Shown: in pieces, positions 54,407 to 62,792 of the stretch
How positions within the stretch are numbered: the first letter of the stretch is position 1
Layout: each line of letters starts with the position of its first letter
Source of the DNA: Halobacillus halophilus
GTDB lineage: Bacteria > Bacillota > Bacilli > Bacillales > Halobacillaceae
DNA: 64,000 nt
NCBI RefSeq assembly: GCF_020171985.1
Contig: NZ_JAIVAL010000003.1
Coordinates: 280,919-344,918, forward strand
Direction: 5' to 3'
Translations under genes and position numbers: made by a program
Notes under the pieces: model-generated
Told to the model about the DNA's origin: nothing
Seen by the model: the letters and a program-made list of their open reading frames with translations, nothing else
Database searches by the model: none

Positions 54407-54853
54407 TTATTCACCCAATTGCTTAATCTGATCAATCACCTCAGTAATTTCTCTCAATGACTGGAAAACTTCGGTATTCTCAATCACCGAGGCATCCAGC
54501 TTACCATTCTCCATATTGTCTAAATACATCTGAATCCCATCGAGTGCCTGATTGTTTCGTTCCACCACCTGCTGGTGCAGGTCTGCTCCAGCCTGCGGGG
54601 CATCAAGCTCATTAAATTCTTCAATATTCGCTTTCATCTCTTCAAGACGCGTTTCCAATTCATCTGCCGCCTGCTGATCCATCACGGCTTGTTCAGCAAG
54701 AGAAGGAACTTCACTCGTAAACGTACTGACTTCATTTGCGTACTCCGTTGCTTCATTGACGTAATTCAAAGAGTTGTTCACCCCTTCCAGGAACGAACAC
54801 CCGCTCAATAACAACATACCCACGATGAAAAAACAGCCGTACACCTTTTTCAA
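54407..54853 (-). CDS. DUF6376-type lipoprotein
   Basis: A TTG at 54853 follows GGAGGAGGGG and starts a lipoprotein signal (KKVYGCFFIVGMLLLSGCS), with lipobox LSGC near residue 20. The 148-residue product is otherwise helical and acidic (NYVNEATEYANEVSTFTSEV), with the pattern of the DUF6376 family. It should be tethered to the outer face of the membrane. Function is unknown. The upstream ATG of the open frame precedes the ribosome site and is rejected. Confidence 0.75.
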   Translation of the reverse strand: MKKVYGCFFIVGMLLLSGCSFLEGVNNSLNYVNEATEYANEVSTFTSEVPSLAEQAVMDQQAADELETRLEEMKANIEEFNELDAPQAGADLHQQVVERNNQALDGIQMYLDNMENGKLDASVIENTEVFQSLREITEVIDQIKQLGE

Positions 54854-55110
54854 TATGACCCCTCCTCCTTCCATTGTATGCCCAATATGGATATACAATT
54901 GTTCATTATACGAGCAGGTATGTCTTCGGGTTTCAATAAAAACCGATGCTTATATTAAGAAATCCCCAAAGTTTGAGAACTTTGAGGAAGAGAGCCATCT
55001 CAAGTTCTGAATAGCAACTTCTTCAATCTTGAACACCTTGAAACTAAATAATTCATTTCATTCCTTCATACATTAAATAAGGACAAGACATATAGAAGAG
55101 GAGGATATAA

Positions 55111-55671
55111 ATGAGTGACTTTCACCTGTTTGTTCTAGGTGCATTGCTGTTAACCGTTATCAGCTCTTTCCGTCTAACGAGAAAATGGTGTGACTTTCTA
55201 TCTCACAGCCAGCGTATGGTCATATCCATGTTCTCAGGAACCGCTATTGGTCTAACCGTTGGATTAATGGCTAGCTCTATTTTGCCAGACAGCTTCTATT
55301 CTTCTACTCTATTAGGATTTTTTGGCGGGGCTGCTTTGGCAGCGGTAAGTGCGGGGAAATTAGGAACCGTCTCTTTACTGGAAGGCCTTACAGCTGGAAT
55401 GATGGGAGGAATGATGGGCGCTATGTTAGGAGAAATGGTTTCCTACACGGAAGCCGTTATGTTTCTTAAGCTTTTGATTACCCTTTCCATAAGCTCCCTG
55501 CTGTTATATCCGGTATTCTTTCATGCTTCTTTTCGGGAAGATTCCATTCCATCAAAAAAGTGGCTGATCAAGCCTTTCCTTATTTTCTTAGCGGCGCTGT
55601 TTCTTCTACTTGGAGGAAGCTTATTGGATTCAGCTCCTGCAAGTAAGCCACCTACTCATCAAGCGCATTAA
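55111..55671 (+). CDS. polytopic membrane protein of unknown function
   Basis: The 186 residues have about five or six membrane helices. A Met/Gly-rich stretch (GLTAGMMGGMMGAMLGEMV, about 98-116) is reminiscent of metal-transport or metal-binding membrane proteins. GAGGAGG precedes the ATG. It converges on the F510_1955 lipoprotein gene, sharing a terminator, and lies near the copper genes. A copper-related role is suggested only by neighbourhood and Met content. No named family is recognised. Confidence 0.6.
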   Translation: MSDFHLFVLGALLLTVISSFRLTRKWCDFLSHSQRMVISMFSGTAIGLTVGLMASSILPDSFYSSTLLGFFGGAALAAVSAGKLGTVSLLEGLTAGMMGGMMGAMLGEMVSYTEAVMFLKLLITLSISSLLLYPVFFHASFREDSIPSKKWLIKPFLIFLAALFLLLGGSLLDSAPASKPPTHQAH

Positions 55672-55706
55672 AAACCCATGCACATCTAACTTTTGTGCAT
55701 GGGTTT
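55672..55706. terminator. Rho-independent terminator
   Basis: AAACCCATGCAC pairs with GTGCATGGGTTT between converging genes. Confidence 0.8.
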
Positions 55707-55733
55707 ACTTTCCTCACGGGAAAGCCACGTGCA

Positions 55734-56678
55734 TTATTTTGTTTGGCCCTCGTCTATAATCTGCTCCCAGGAATCTCCATTGTCAGAAGTCGTATAACTG
55801 CTTCCTTTGATCGTGAAAATGGCCAATGTATCCTTCTCTTCTGGATTTTTGGCAATATACATGACCGCATCCTCATTCATTTCAGGAAGTCCGATCTTCT
55901 CTTTGGATTGATCTTCCCATTTATAGACAAACATAGCAGGTGTTCCGGTATAAAGACCGTAATATAAGCGATTCTTTGTAAAATGCAGACCGCTTCCCTG
56001 TCCTTCCTCTGAAATCCTGCTGAAGGTTTTCCCACCATCTTCACTCATATAAATTCCGGAAGCCGTAGCCAGCGCCAACCTATTTTCATCATCAGGATGA
56101 ACGGCAATTTGAAAGATCTTCTCGCCTGAATTCTCGGCAGCTATCTTCTCCCAGCTCTCTCCGTCATCCAGGCTCCTATACAAACCCTGCTCCATTTCTG
56201 AATTCGCATGTTCATTCAATACATAAACAGCATGGTTTCTGGCTCCTACTCCCATTGCATGGAAATCACTTTCCCCTTCAAACGCAAGAGCGGATAAGCC
56301 TTCTTCCATCACTTTCCCTTTTTGAAGCCCTACCGGATTTGGAAGATCACTTCCTTCTCCCGGGTGACCAGAGGTATAAAATCCGTTGTCGACTATATTA
56401 AAGCCCATATAATCATTTTTGTGATGGATGGATTCGAGCCACTCCCCGCCTTTATGTAATTTGATGCCGGAATGGGCGGCGTACGCGAGGGTATCCGCAT
56501 CCACATAACCCATACCATGGACGTGCTCTACACTTCCATCGAAAGATTCTGTACTCTCCTGAACAGCTTCTTCCTTACCAGAACCTTCTCCTGAGCCCTC
56601 CCCCTCTTTCGATTCGCTGCTGCATGCCGCGAGGACAAGCATTGATATAAACAAAATGATGCCTATTTGTTTCTTCAT
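55734..56678 (-). CDS. F510_1955-type glycosylhydrolase-like lipoprotein (beta-propeller)
   Basis: The ATG at 56678 follows AAGGAG by eight bases. A lipoprotein signal (LFISMLVLAACSSES) ends in lipobox LAAC; a Ser/Gly/Glu-rich linker follows. The body shows repeated YRSLDDGESWEKI, YMSEDGGKTFSRI and YTTSDNGDSWEQI motifs, the Asp-box (BNR) blades of a sialidase-like propeller. HVHGMGY opens the domain, as in the F510_1955 family. Such proteins often accompany copper genes, and CopZ and a multicopper oxidase are encoded just upstream. Hydrolase activity is not established. Confidence 0.8.
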   Translation of the reverse strand: MKKQIGIILFISMLVLAACSSESKEGEGSGEGSGKEEAVQESTESFDGSVEHVHGMGYVDADTLAYAAHSGIKLHKGGEWLESIHHKNDYMGFNIVDNGFYTSGHPGEGSDLPNPVGLQKGKVMEEGLSALAFEGESDFHAMGVGARNHAVYVLNEHANSEMEQGLYRSLDDGESWEKIAAENSGEKIFQIAVHPDDENRLALATASGIYMSEDGGKTFSRISEEGQGSGLHFTKNRLYYGLYTGTPAMFVYKWEDQSKEKIGLPEMNEDAVMYIAKNPEEKDTLAIFTIKGSSYTTSDNGDSWEQIIDEGQTK

Positions 56679-56867
56679 TGAATACACTCCTTAAAAAAGT
56701 CTTCTCTTACTCTAGCAAAAATTTATCGAGAAATTGTGAAGAATTCTATTTTTTTAATTACTGTTCATTTTCCATTCTGATTTACAGATAAGCTCCCATT
56801 ACTTGAAGAATCAGTTAGAACATATTTGAAGATTAAACGGCCCTTTTATGGAATAAAAAGCTTGTAA

Positions 56868-56899
56868 AAAAGCCTAAAGATGCTCATCTTTAGGCTTTT
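56868..56899 (-). terminator. Rho-independent terminator of copZ
   Basis: AAAAGCCTAAAGAT pairs with ATCTTTAGGCTTTT and overlaps no gene. Confidence 0.8.
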
Positions 56900-56916
56900 A
56901 CCTTCTTCTCTATCCC

Positions 56917-57123
56917 TTATGAAACAACATCATATCCCTGGTCTTCAATGGCATCGGCCATCGCTTCTTTACTGACTTCTTTATTCATAGAAACGTCAAC
57001 TTTTCCCGTATCCAAATCGACTTGAACATCCTGAACGCCATCCAGTTCTTTTAAAGCTCCTGTAACGGCTTTCTCACAATGTTCACAGGTCATGCCCTCT
57101 ACTTTAATCGTAGTTTGCATCAT
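56917..57123 (-). CDS. copZ: copper chaperone CopZ
   Basis: This 68-residue HMA-fold protein has the metal site GMTCEHCEKAV near residues 11-20 and the usual DVQVDLDTGKVDV core. It carries Cu(I) in the cytoplasm to a CopA-type ATPase; no copA is in the window. AAAGG precedes several ATGs, and 57123 has suitable spacing. A CsoR-like operator (57212-57228) sits in its upstream region. Confidence 0.93.
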   Translation of the reverse strand: MMQTTIKVEGMTCEHCEKAVTGALKELDGVQDVQVDLDTGKVDVSMNKEVSKEAMADAIEDQGYDVVS

Positions 57124-57211
57124 GATCATCCTTTCATAGAGTTTTTATATTTTCCATCCGGCTGATTTGTACAGTTTTCATAGGAGGGAAAATCCTCTCC
57201 TATCCATTAAT

Positions 57212-57228
57212 ATACCCACCTAAGGTAT
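57212..57228 (-). promoter_or_regulatory. CsoR-like copper operator upstream of copZ
   Basis: ATACC-CACCTAA-GGTAT has the half-sites and seven-base spacing I recall for the B. subtilis copZA CsoR site. A second related site lies before the SHOCT-oxidase operon. Confidence 0.5.
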
Positions 57229-57326
57229 GAACAGTCAACCATTGGCGTTTATAATTGATATCTACGAAAGTATTAAATACGTCAGATGCCGCTCCAACGG
57301 GAAAACAAAGCCTCCGTTCTCCATAT

Positions 57327-57361
57327 AGCTTGCAGAAAAACCTGGGATTTCTCTGCAAGCT
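57327..57361 (-). terminator. hairpin after the multicopper oxidase gene
   Basis: AGCTTGCAGA pairs with TCTGCAAGCT. No T-run follows, so termination would be weak. Confidence 0.4.
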
Positions 57362-57383
57362 TACCAGACTTTTGGCTTCTATA

Positions 57384-58910
57384 TTAAGGCTGATTGCTGT
57401 GTTCACCGTCTAGTTTAAAAGGGGAATACACACCCTGATAATCTACGATCGTTACCATTCCACGATCTGCATGATTATTATCGTGACAATGGAACAGCCA
57501 CTCCCCTTTATTATCGGCTTTAAAATATACCGTATATTCTTCCCCGGGTTTTACATGAATCAGATCTTTTACAATAGGATTTTCATAGGCCTGACCGTCT
57601 TTCGAAGCTACCTGAAACCTGTGTCCATGTAAATGCATGGGGTGGTTTAATCTTCCCGAATTCGTAATTCTCACCTTCACCACATCCCCTTCACTTACTG
57701 GGATAAGAGGAGTATCAGGAAAAACTTTATTATTAATCTGGAAAGACATTCCTTCTCCCATGTCCATCCCCATACTCAGATCCATATGATAGGTAACATC
57801 ACTTTCAGGGGTCTCCTTAAATAACAGTTCTTCACTTCCATTTGAGGTTCCCGTTTCCTGGGATGCAGCTGAAGAAATCGATAATTGATCGTAAGAGAAG
57901 CTATCCGCTTCTTTCTCTGAAACAACTGGTATTTTCATCCCCCGGTCATACTCGGTTGTTGGATCCTCACCAATTACTTCTGTTTCCTCTCCCTGCCTGG
58001 TGAAAGCTACATCGATTCGTTCTCCGGGAGCGATTTCCAGCATATTAGATGATGTGCCATCCGTCACAACCTTTTCTCCATCCGCAGCAATCACTTCCAT
58101 TGATCCTTCCGGAAAAACTAAACGGTGCTGCTGATAACCTGCATTAATAAACCGGAGTCTGGCTGTTTCGCCTGCTTCCATTTGCAATGGCTCAATGGCG
58201 TTTCCAGATTTTCCATTAACCGTTAAAGTATCATACATCTGCTTTGTATCTGCCTCACCATCGCCAGACATCGATCCCATCATCATTCCACCCATATTGG
58301 TTAAACTCTGTTTTTCCTGATCGACTGCCCATTCATCCAGCATAAAAATCTGCTCCTTTTGGTAGGCAGGGTCTTTCTCTTCGATAATCAGCGAACCATA
58401 CAATCCTTTATCCACCTGCTTGGAACTGTGCTGATGAGAATGATACCAGTACGTACCCGCGTCGTTCGCAATGAATTCATACGTAAATGATTCCCCTGGC
58501 TGCACCGCATCCTGCGTCAGCCCCGGCACTCCATCCATTTGATTGGGTAAAATCATTCCATGCCAGTGAATCGTAACAGGCACGCTCAATTCATTTTTTA
58601 AATGAACTTTTACGAAGTCCCCTTCCGTCACACGGAGCGGTTTGCCTGGGACCGTGCCATTATACGTCCAGGCTTCCACTTGTTTATCTGCATTGATCCG
58701 CCACTCTTTCTCCTGGGCGGTCAGGCTGAACGTCTTCACTGGACGCTCTTCCGCTTTCTGATTCCCAATGTCCAGGATGCTCGTGCCATCCGTTTTTACT
58801 TCTGCAGGCAATGCTTGCTTGCTGGTGCTGAAGGGCGAATTAAAAAACATCCAGCCCCCAAAAACCAGCAACACTATAATAAGAAACGAGCCTACCCATT
58901 TTCGATTCAT
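57384..58910 (-). CDS. multicopper oxidase (laccase-like)
   Basis: The 508-residue product is exported or membrane-tethered, with an N-terminal hydrophobic segment (SFLIIVLLVFGGWMFF, no clear cleavage site). All four copper motifs are present: TIHWHGM near residue 114, WYHSHQHS near 156, HPMHLHGHRF and the C-terminal HCHDNNHADRGM with the type-1 ligands. A Met-rich insert (MGGMMMGSMSGDG) lies near 210. It probably oxidises Cu(I) or phenolics outside the membrane. It lies 39 bases downstream of the SHOCT gene and shares the copper operator. Confidence 0.93.
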   Translation of the reverse strand: MNRKWVGSFLIIVLLVFGGWMFFNSPFSTSKQALPAEVKTDGTSILDIGNQKAEERPVKTFSLTAQEKEWRINADKQVEAWTYNGTVPGKPLRVTEGDFVKVHLKNELSVPVTIHWHGMILPNQMDGVPGLTQDAVQPGESFTYEFIANDAGTYWYHSHQHSSKQVDKGLYGSLIIEEKDPAYQKEQIFMLDEWAVDQEKQSLTNMGGMMMGSMSGDGEADTKQMYDTLTVNGKSGNAIEPLQMEAGETARLRFINAGYQQHRLVFPEGSMEVIAADGEKVVTDGTSSNMLEIAPGERIDVAFTRQGEETEVIGEDPTTEYDRGMKIPVVSEKEADSFSYDQLSISSAASQETGTSNGSEELLFKETPESDVTYHMDLSMGMDMGEGMSFQINNKVFPDTPLIPVSEGDVVKVRITNSGRLNHPMHLHGHRFQVASKDGQAYENPIVKDLIHVKPGEEYTVYFKADNKGEWLFHCHDNNHADRGMVTIVDYQGVYSPFKLDGEHSNQP

Positions 58911-58949
58911 TCCTTTCACCTCTTCTTCTCCTCATGATCCCTTTTCTTC

Positions 58950-59186
58950 TTATTGCTCCAGCTTTTTCTTCAGCCGGTCATATTCTTCTTCTGTTATTTC
59001 TCCTTGAGCCAGCCGTTTCTTTAACGTTTCCAGTGAATCTGAAGATGTTTTTTTCTTATCTGGTTTCATCATCCAAACCACGATAAAAATGATTGCCGCA
59101 ATAATTAAAATACTAATTAACCCAAATCCAAAAAATCCTCCGCCCATTCCGTTTCCACTCATCATTCCATTCATCGTAACAATCAC
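58950..59186 (-). CDS. SHOCT-domain small membrane protein
   Basis: The 78 residues are a Met/Gly-rich N-terminus (NGMMSGNGMGGGFFGFG), one membrane helix (about 23-40) and a C-terminal SHOCT motif (LETLKKRLAQGEITEEEYDRL). GGAGG and GAGGTGATT sites allow either the GTG at 59186 or the ATG at 59174. It is first in a copper-controlled operon with the multicopper oxidase gene. Function is unknown; small SHOCT proteins commonly accompany metal-resistance genes. Confidence 0.8.
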   Translation of the reverse strand: MIVTMNGMMSGNGMGGGFFGFGLISILIIAAIIFIVVWMMKPDKKKTSSDSLETLKKRLAQGEITEEEYDRLKKKLEQ

Positions 59187-59514
59187 CTCTCCCTCCTTTT
59201 ATATACCCATACCACGGAAGGTATATATTTAATCTTAAAAAAATAAAGCTTTCCAATAGTGCACAGCTTTTTCGCGGTACGTGTTTTTTTATCATAATGG
59301 TATGTATGTTCATCCTAATACATTTCTTTGCAAAATTTGTGCAGAAATTCTGTTGAACCTTAAAAAACCATAATGCTTCTCTATAACAGGACAGTGCGGT
59401 CTGGATTGTCTCCTATAAAGCTATCGATTCCGTAAAATTGGAAAATGACCGGCTTTCCGCGCTCTCTTTCTTCTTCCGGGAACGCGAAAAGCCGCATGTT
59501 TTACAAGTACTAAC
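59187..59514. other. promoter region of the copper operon and downstream flank of the murE-like gene
   Basis: Apart from the operator at 59203-59224 nothing is recognised. A short GC-rich patch lies near 59455-59500. No supported gene is seen. Confidence 0.4.
59203..59224 (-). promoter_or_regulatory. CsoR-like copper operator upstream of the SHOCT-oxidase operon
   Basis: An ATACC...GGTAT element: ATACC-ACGGAA-GGTAT at 59209-59224, with another ATACCC start at 59203. It is similar to the site before copZ but with one fewer spacer base. Confidence 0.45.
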
Positions 59515-60969
59515 CTAGGGCTGATAGGATAAACTTTTAATCATTTCTTCATCTGATTCCGCAGGCAGATCATAACGATTTTGGTACGCTTCATTACCTT
59601 TACCCGTAATCAGAACCCAGTCGTCTGCCTCCGCCAATTCCATGGCTTGCTTGATCGCTTTCGTTCGATCCGTTACAATCCGCCCTTTTTCATTTCCATG
59701 TTCCTTTTGCAAATGCTGCAGTTCTTTTTCCATATCTTCTTTTGATACTGAATTTAAATCATCGAACGTGAGAATATAGTGATCACTTAATTCAGACGTA
59801 ATCGCCATCATCTCGCGCCGTTTCGTCCGGTCCCGGTCTCCTCTAAAACCAAAGACGTGAATAACGTTCTCAGCTCCGCCTTGTTTAGCTGTGTTTAAAC
59901 AGTGAAAGATGGCATCCGGGGTATGAGCATAATCGATGACAAAGTTCACCTCATGACGAGTAATGATCTGAAAGCGTCCTTTTACCCCTTCAAAATTCCG
60001 AATGGAACTTAGAATCTCTGCCTGGTTCCACCCCAATACTTTGGCTGCGGCATAAGCCATCGTTACATTGTACATATTGTGAGCCCCGTACATGTTCGAA
60101 TCGATGGCCGTAACCTCATTCTTTTCCTGAACCTTTACGCGCGGCGGGTTAAAATTCGATTCAACCATGCGGAAGTCACTTCCACTCATTTCTCCTATAC
60201 GATAAGTGGATGTGCCTTGTTCCTGTAAGGTATCCGCCAGTCGCTGTCCCCAGGAGTCATCTGTATTAATCACAGCTTCCCCATCACGTTTCAGCAGATC
60301 AAACAACATTTTCTTCGCTTCAAAGTACTCCTCCATAGAGTCGTGATAATCCAGATGATTATGGGAGAGATTCGTGAAAAGAGCGAGGTCATAGGCTAAC
60401 CCTTCGACACGATATTGCGTTAAAGCATGAAACGTGACTTCCATCACTACCACATCATCTTGGCTCTCTGCTAACATTCGGTTGATTTCAAGAGAATTGG
60501 GAGTCATATGCTGAGAGGGATAATCGACTCCATTAATCACGTTATGAATCGAGCCAAATAAAGCACACGAATTTCCCATGGAAGCTAAAATATGCTTAAC
60601 CAGATAAGTGGTCGTTGTTTTCCCATTGGTTCCTGTGACCCCGATCAGTGTTTTATTTCGCGAAGGATAATTATAATATCTACTGCTTATAATTCCTAAA
60701 GCCTTCCTCGCATTCTTCACCTGTATATAAGGAAGATCTGGATTTTGAAGATCTGCTTCTCCTACAATGACAGATGCTCCTTTTTGAATGGCTTCATCTA
60801 TATAGGTATGTCCATCTTTCGAAAACCCCTTAATGGCTATAAACAAATACCCCGCTTCTATCTGACTGGTATTGTCTGCTAGACCACTGATTTGTATGGT
60901 TTCGTCCACATTCTTATTTGTAACTTCTGATTTCGATTCAAGTTCATAGACTAATTCCTGGAGTTTCAT
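59515..60969 (-). CDS. MurE-like Mur ligase, divergent paralogue
   Basis: The 484 residues follow the three-domain MurE plan with P-loop GVTGTNGKTTTTYLV near 110, VVMEVTFHAL, FTNLSHNHLDYHDSMEEY with the carbamylated-Lys region FEAKKMLF, DYAHTPDAI and FGFRGDRDRTKR. It ligates an amino acid to a UDP-MurNAc-peptide or similar carboxylate. Several canonical positions differ: DNPR reads DDLN, KGHE reads KGNE, and NLTRDHLD reads NLSHNHLD. It stands alone, outside any division and cell-wall cluster, so it is probably a specialised paralogue rather than the essential MurE. A TAAAGGAGAG site precedes the ATG. Confidence 0.82.
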   Translation of the reverse strand: MKLQELVYELESKSEVTNKNVDETIQISGLADNTSQIEAGYLFIAIKGFSKDGHTYIDEAIQKGASVIVGEADLQNPDLPYIQVKNARKALGIISSRYYNYPSRNKTLIGVTGTNGKTTTTYLVKHILASMGNSCALFGSIHNVINGVDYPSQHMTPNSLEINRMLAESQDDVVVMEVTFHALTQYRVEGLAYDLALFTNLSHNHLDYHDSMEEYFEAKKMLFDLLKRDGEAVINTDDSWGQRLADTLQEQGTSTYRIGEMSGSDFRMVESNFNPPRVKVQEKNEVTAIDSNMYGAHNMYNVTMAYAAAKVLGWNQAEILSSIRNFEGVKGRFQIITRHEVNFVIDYAHTPDAIFHCLNTAKQGGAENVIHVFGFRGDRDRTKRREMMAITSELSDHYILTFDDLNSVSKEDMEKELQHLQKEHGNEKGRIVTDRTKAIKQAMELAEADDWVLITGKGNEAYQNRYDLPAESDEEMIKSLSYQP

Positions 60970-61204
60970 GATGGCTCTCCTTTATTTATAATAATCATAT
61001 TTTTATGTGAGGTGTGGATCTGAATTGGGTCATGCATTTCCTCGATTGGGCCGTGCTCTTACCCGTACATAGCCCAGACTCCTTCTCAATAAGGAACTTC
61101 CTATAACCATTAACTTTTCCATAGCTTTATTTAATGAAAAGTTTGTGCAGTTTCTGTGCATCTTTAGCGAGCAACGTAACTTTTTGGATCACGAGCCTAA
61201 CAAA
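60970..61204. other. intergenic stretch upstream of the MurE-like gene
   Basis: No supported gene is seen. The MurE-like gene's promoter should lie in the left part, and no clear boxes were found. Confidence 0.35.
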
Positions 61205-61233
61205 AAGACACTCATCCTGAAGACGAGTGTCTT
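61205..61233 (-). terminator. orphan Rho-independent terminator
   Basis: AAGACACTC pairs with GAGTGTCTT. The T-run is only on the minus strand (GTCTTTTTGTT), yet no minus-strand gene ends within 400 bases. It might close a small RNA. Confidence 0.55.
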
Positions 61234-61386
61234 ACCCTTGCACCGTATCTTAACATAGATTACTCCCTAGTATACACTCCATATTTACTAAAACGAGACT
61301 CCTTAAAATATATGGGAAAAAAGGCTTTATGACAGTGACCTATGAAGGAAGCAGAAAGGCCTGCCTTAGAAATTAAAACAGTAAAA

Positions 61387-61412
61387 TGAAACGCTTTTCT
61401 TAAAAGTTCGTA
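61387..61412 (+). promoter_or_regulatory. sigma-W-type (ECF) promoter for the 51-residue gene
   Basis: TGAAAC, 16 bases, CGTA is an exact match to the B. subtilis sigma-W consensus. It sits 40 bases before the start codon at 61452, on the same strand. Confidence 0.65.
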
Positions 61413-61451
61413 ACCCTATTACCAAGAATTAATGAAAAGGAGTTGAGTGCT

Positions 61452-61607
61452 ATGAGTAAGCAGCGGAAAAGCAAAATGCACAAGAGGGATATGTTAGACC
61501 TATTCTTTACGTGGATCCCTGAGCTGATCTTTGCACCCGTTCGATTTCTCAAATGGCTGGGGGAAGGCTTCGTACGAATCGTAAGTAAACTCCTGGACGC
61601 TATCTAA
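61452..61607 (+). CDS. small basic amphipathic protein, 51 residues
   Basis: An ATG follows AAAAGGAG by nine bases. The product begins MSKQRKSKMHKRDMLDLFFT and continues with hydrophobic and aromatic residues (WIPELIFAPVRFLKWLGEGF), ending KLLDAI. The basic N-terminus and amphipathic helix suggest membrane association without a full transmembrane span. With the sigma-W-type promoter it is a candidate envelope-stress peptide. I do not recognise a named family. Confidence 0.7.
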   Translation: MSKQRKSKMHKRDMLDLFFTWIPELIFAPVRFLKWLGEGFVRIVSKLLDAI

Positions 61608-61647
61608 CTCTATTAACGCCATACCTAATGGAAACAACGTCGGATGA

Positions 61648-62481
61648 TTAGTCTGCTTCATTAGAACCGGAAAGTGTAAGCAGGGTCATCTGGCTCTGAT
61701 TCCAGAACCGTACAGGAGCGATACTCGTTCCCAGCCCGCTGTCAATATATAGCGTGGAACCGGCGTCTACTTGATAGACTCCCTTTGTTAAATCCGGAAA
61801 TAAGCCCTGATCTGGAGCGACTACCGCTCCTATGAACGGGAAACGGACCTGTCCGCCGTGTGTATGTCCGCTCAAAATCAAGTCGGCCGGAATGTCGTCA
61901 TACTTGGTAACGATGTTTGGAGAATGAGACAGGAAAATCGTATAAGCGTTGTTATCGATTCCAGCAAATGCTTGTTTTATATTCTCGTGATCGGTAGAAC
62001 TGTCTGCGACCCCGGCTATATGGATCTTCGTATCCTCCCTCTGGTATGTAACATGGGTATTGTCCAGCATCGTAACGTTTCTCTCCCGAAGCCCCTGAAA
62101 CAATTCTTCCGTCTTCTCGTTTTCCCATTCATGGTTGCCCGATACATAATAAACGTCTTTCTGGATAGCTTTTAATTTCTCTGACAGGTCAAAAACCTGC
62201 TGGAACTGCTTGGTACTATGATCGACTAAATCTCCCGTAATGACGATCAGATCAGGGTTCAATTCTTCAGCTGTACGAATCAGTTTTTCATTATCGTCTC
62301 CGAAAACTTTATTATGTAAGTCGGTAATCTGTAATACTTCCAACTCCTCGCCCGCGGGGAGCTCGCTGCTTTCCAAGTTTACGTGATTCACTTTAAATAC
62401 ATTGGTGTCGTAGATCGCTTTGCCAATTGAGGCAGCGCCTAGCAGGATCATCAATGCTAAGAAACCTAGTCGTATTTTCAT
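61648..62481 (-). CDS. membrane-anchored metallophosphoesterase (YkuE/YpbG-like)
   Basis: The 277-residue protein has an N-terminal helix (about 5-24) and a calcineurin-like domain: LQITDLHNKVFG near 50, VITGDLVDHS near 80, VSGNHEWEN near 115, FLSHSPNI and LSGHTHGGQVRFP near 205, all metal ligands. AAGGAGG precedes the ATG. Related Bacillus enzymes (YkuE) act outside the membrane with unclear substrates. It converges on the 51-residue gene. Confidence 0.9.
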   Translation of the reverse strand: MKIRLGFLALMILLGAASIGKAIYDTNVFKVNHVNLESSELPAGEELEVLQITDLHNKVFGDDNEKLIRTAEELNPDLIVITGDLVDHSTKQFQQVFDLSEKLKAIQKDVYYVSGNHEWENEKTEELFQGLRERNVTMLDNTHVTYQREDTKIHIAGVADSSTDHENIKQAFAGIDNNAYTIFLSHSPNIVTKYDDIPADLILSGHTHGGQVRFPFIGAVVAPDQGLFPDLTKGVYQVDAGSTLYIDSGLGTSIAPVRFWNQSQMTLLTLSGSNEAD

Positions 62482-62729
62482 AAGGTACCTCCTTGCTCTA
62501 TTATGATTCTCTCATACATCAGACGATCATTTCTCCTAAATGTTTCATGAATTGAGAAATTCACACTAATTCTTTTGATGTATGAATTGGCAATATACGC
62601 TAAATATGCTGGGTTTTATCCAATAGACTCACCTCGCCTCCCCTTCCACCGCAGGAAACATTGAAGGAAAGGCAGGTAAAGAAGATTCAGCCGGTTTTCC
62701 TACTAACGGCTTATTTTACTTTTTCCAAA
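62482..62729. other. intergenic stretch between divergent genes
   Basis: No gene is seen. The open frame starting at the TTG at 62661 is an upstream extension of the YflT-like gene and is not used. Confidence 0.4.
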
Positions 62730-62754
62730 GCTTACGGCACTACTTTTAGGGTAT
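62730..62754 (+). promoter_or_regulatory. candidate sigma-B promoter for the YflT-like gene
   Basis: GCTTAC, 13 bases, GGGTAT. The -10 is exact and the -35 matches four of six (GTTTAA). It lies about 40 bases before the start codon of a gene whose family is a sigma-B stress class. Confidence 0.5.
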
Positions 62755-62792
62755 GGAACATTATTGGAAGATACAAAGGAGGAACAATTATA

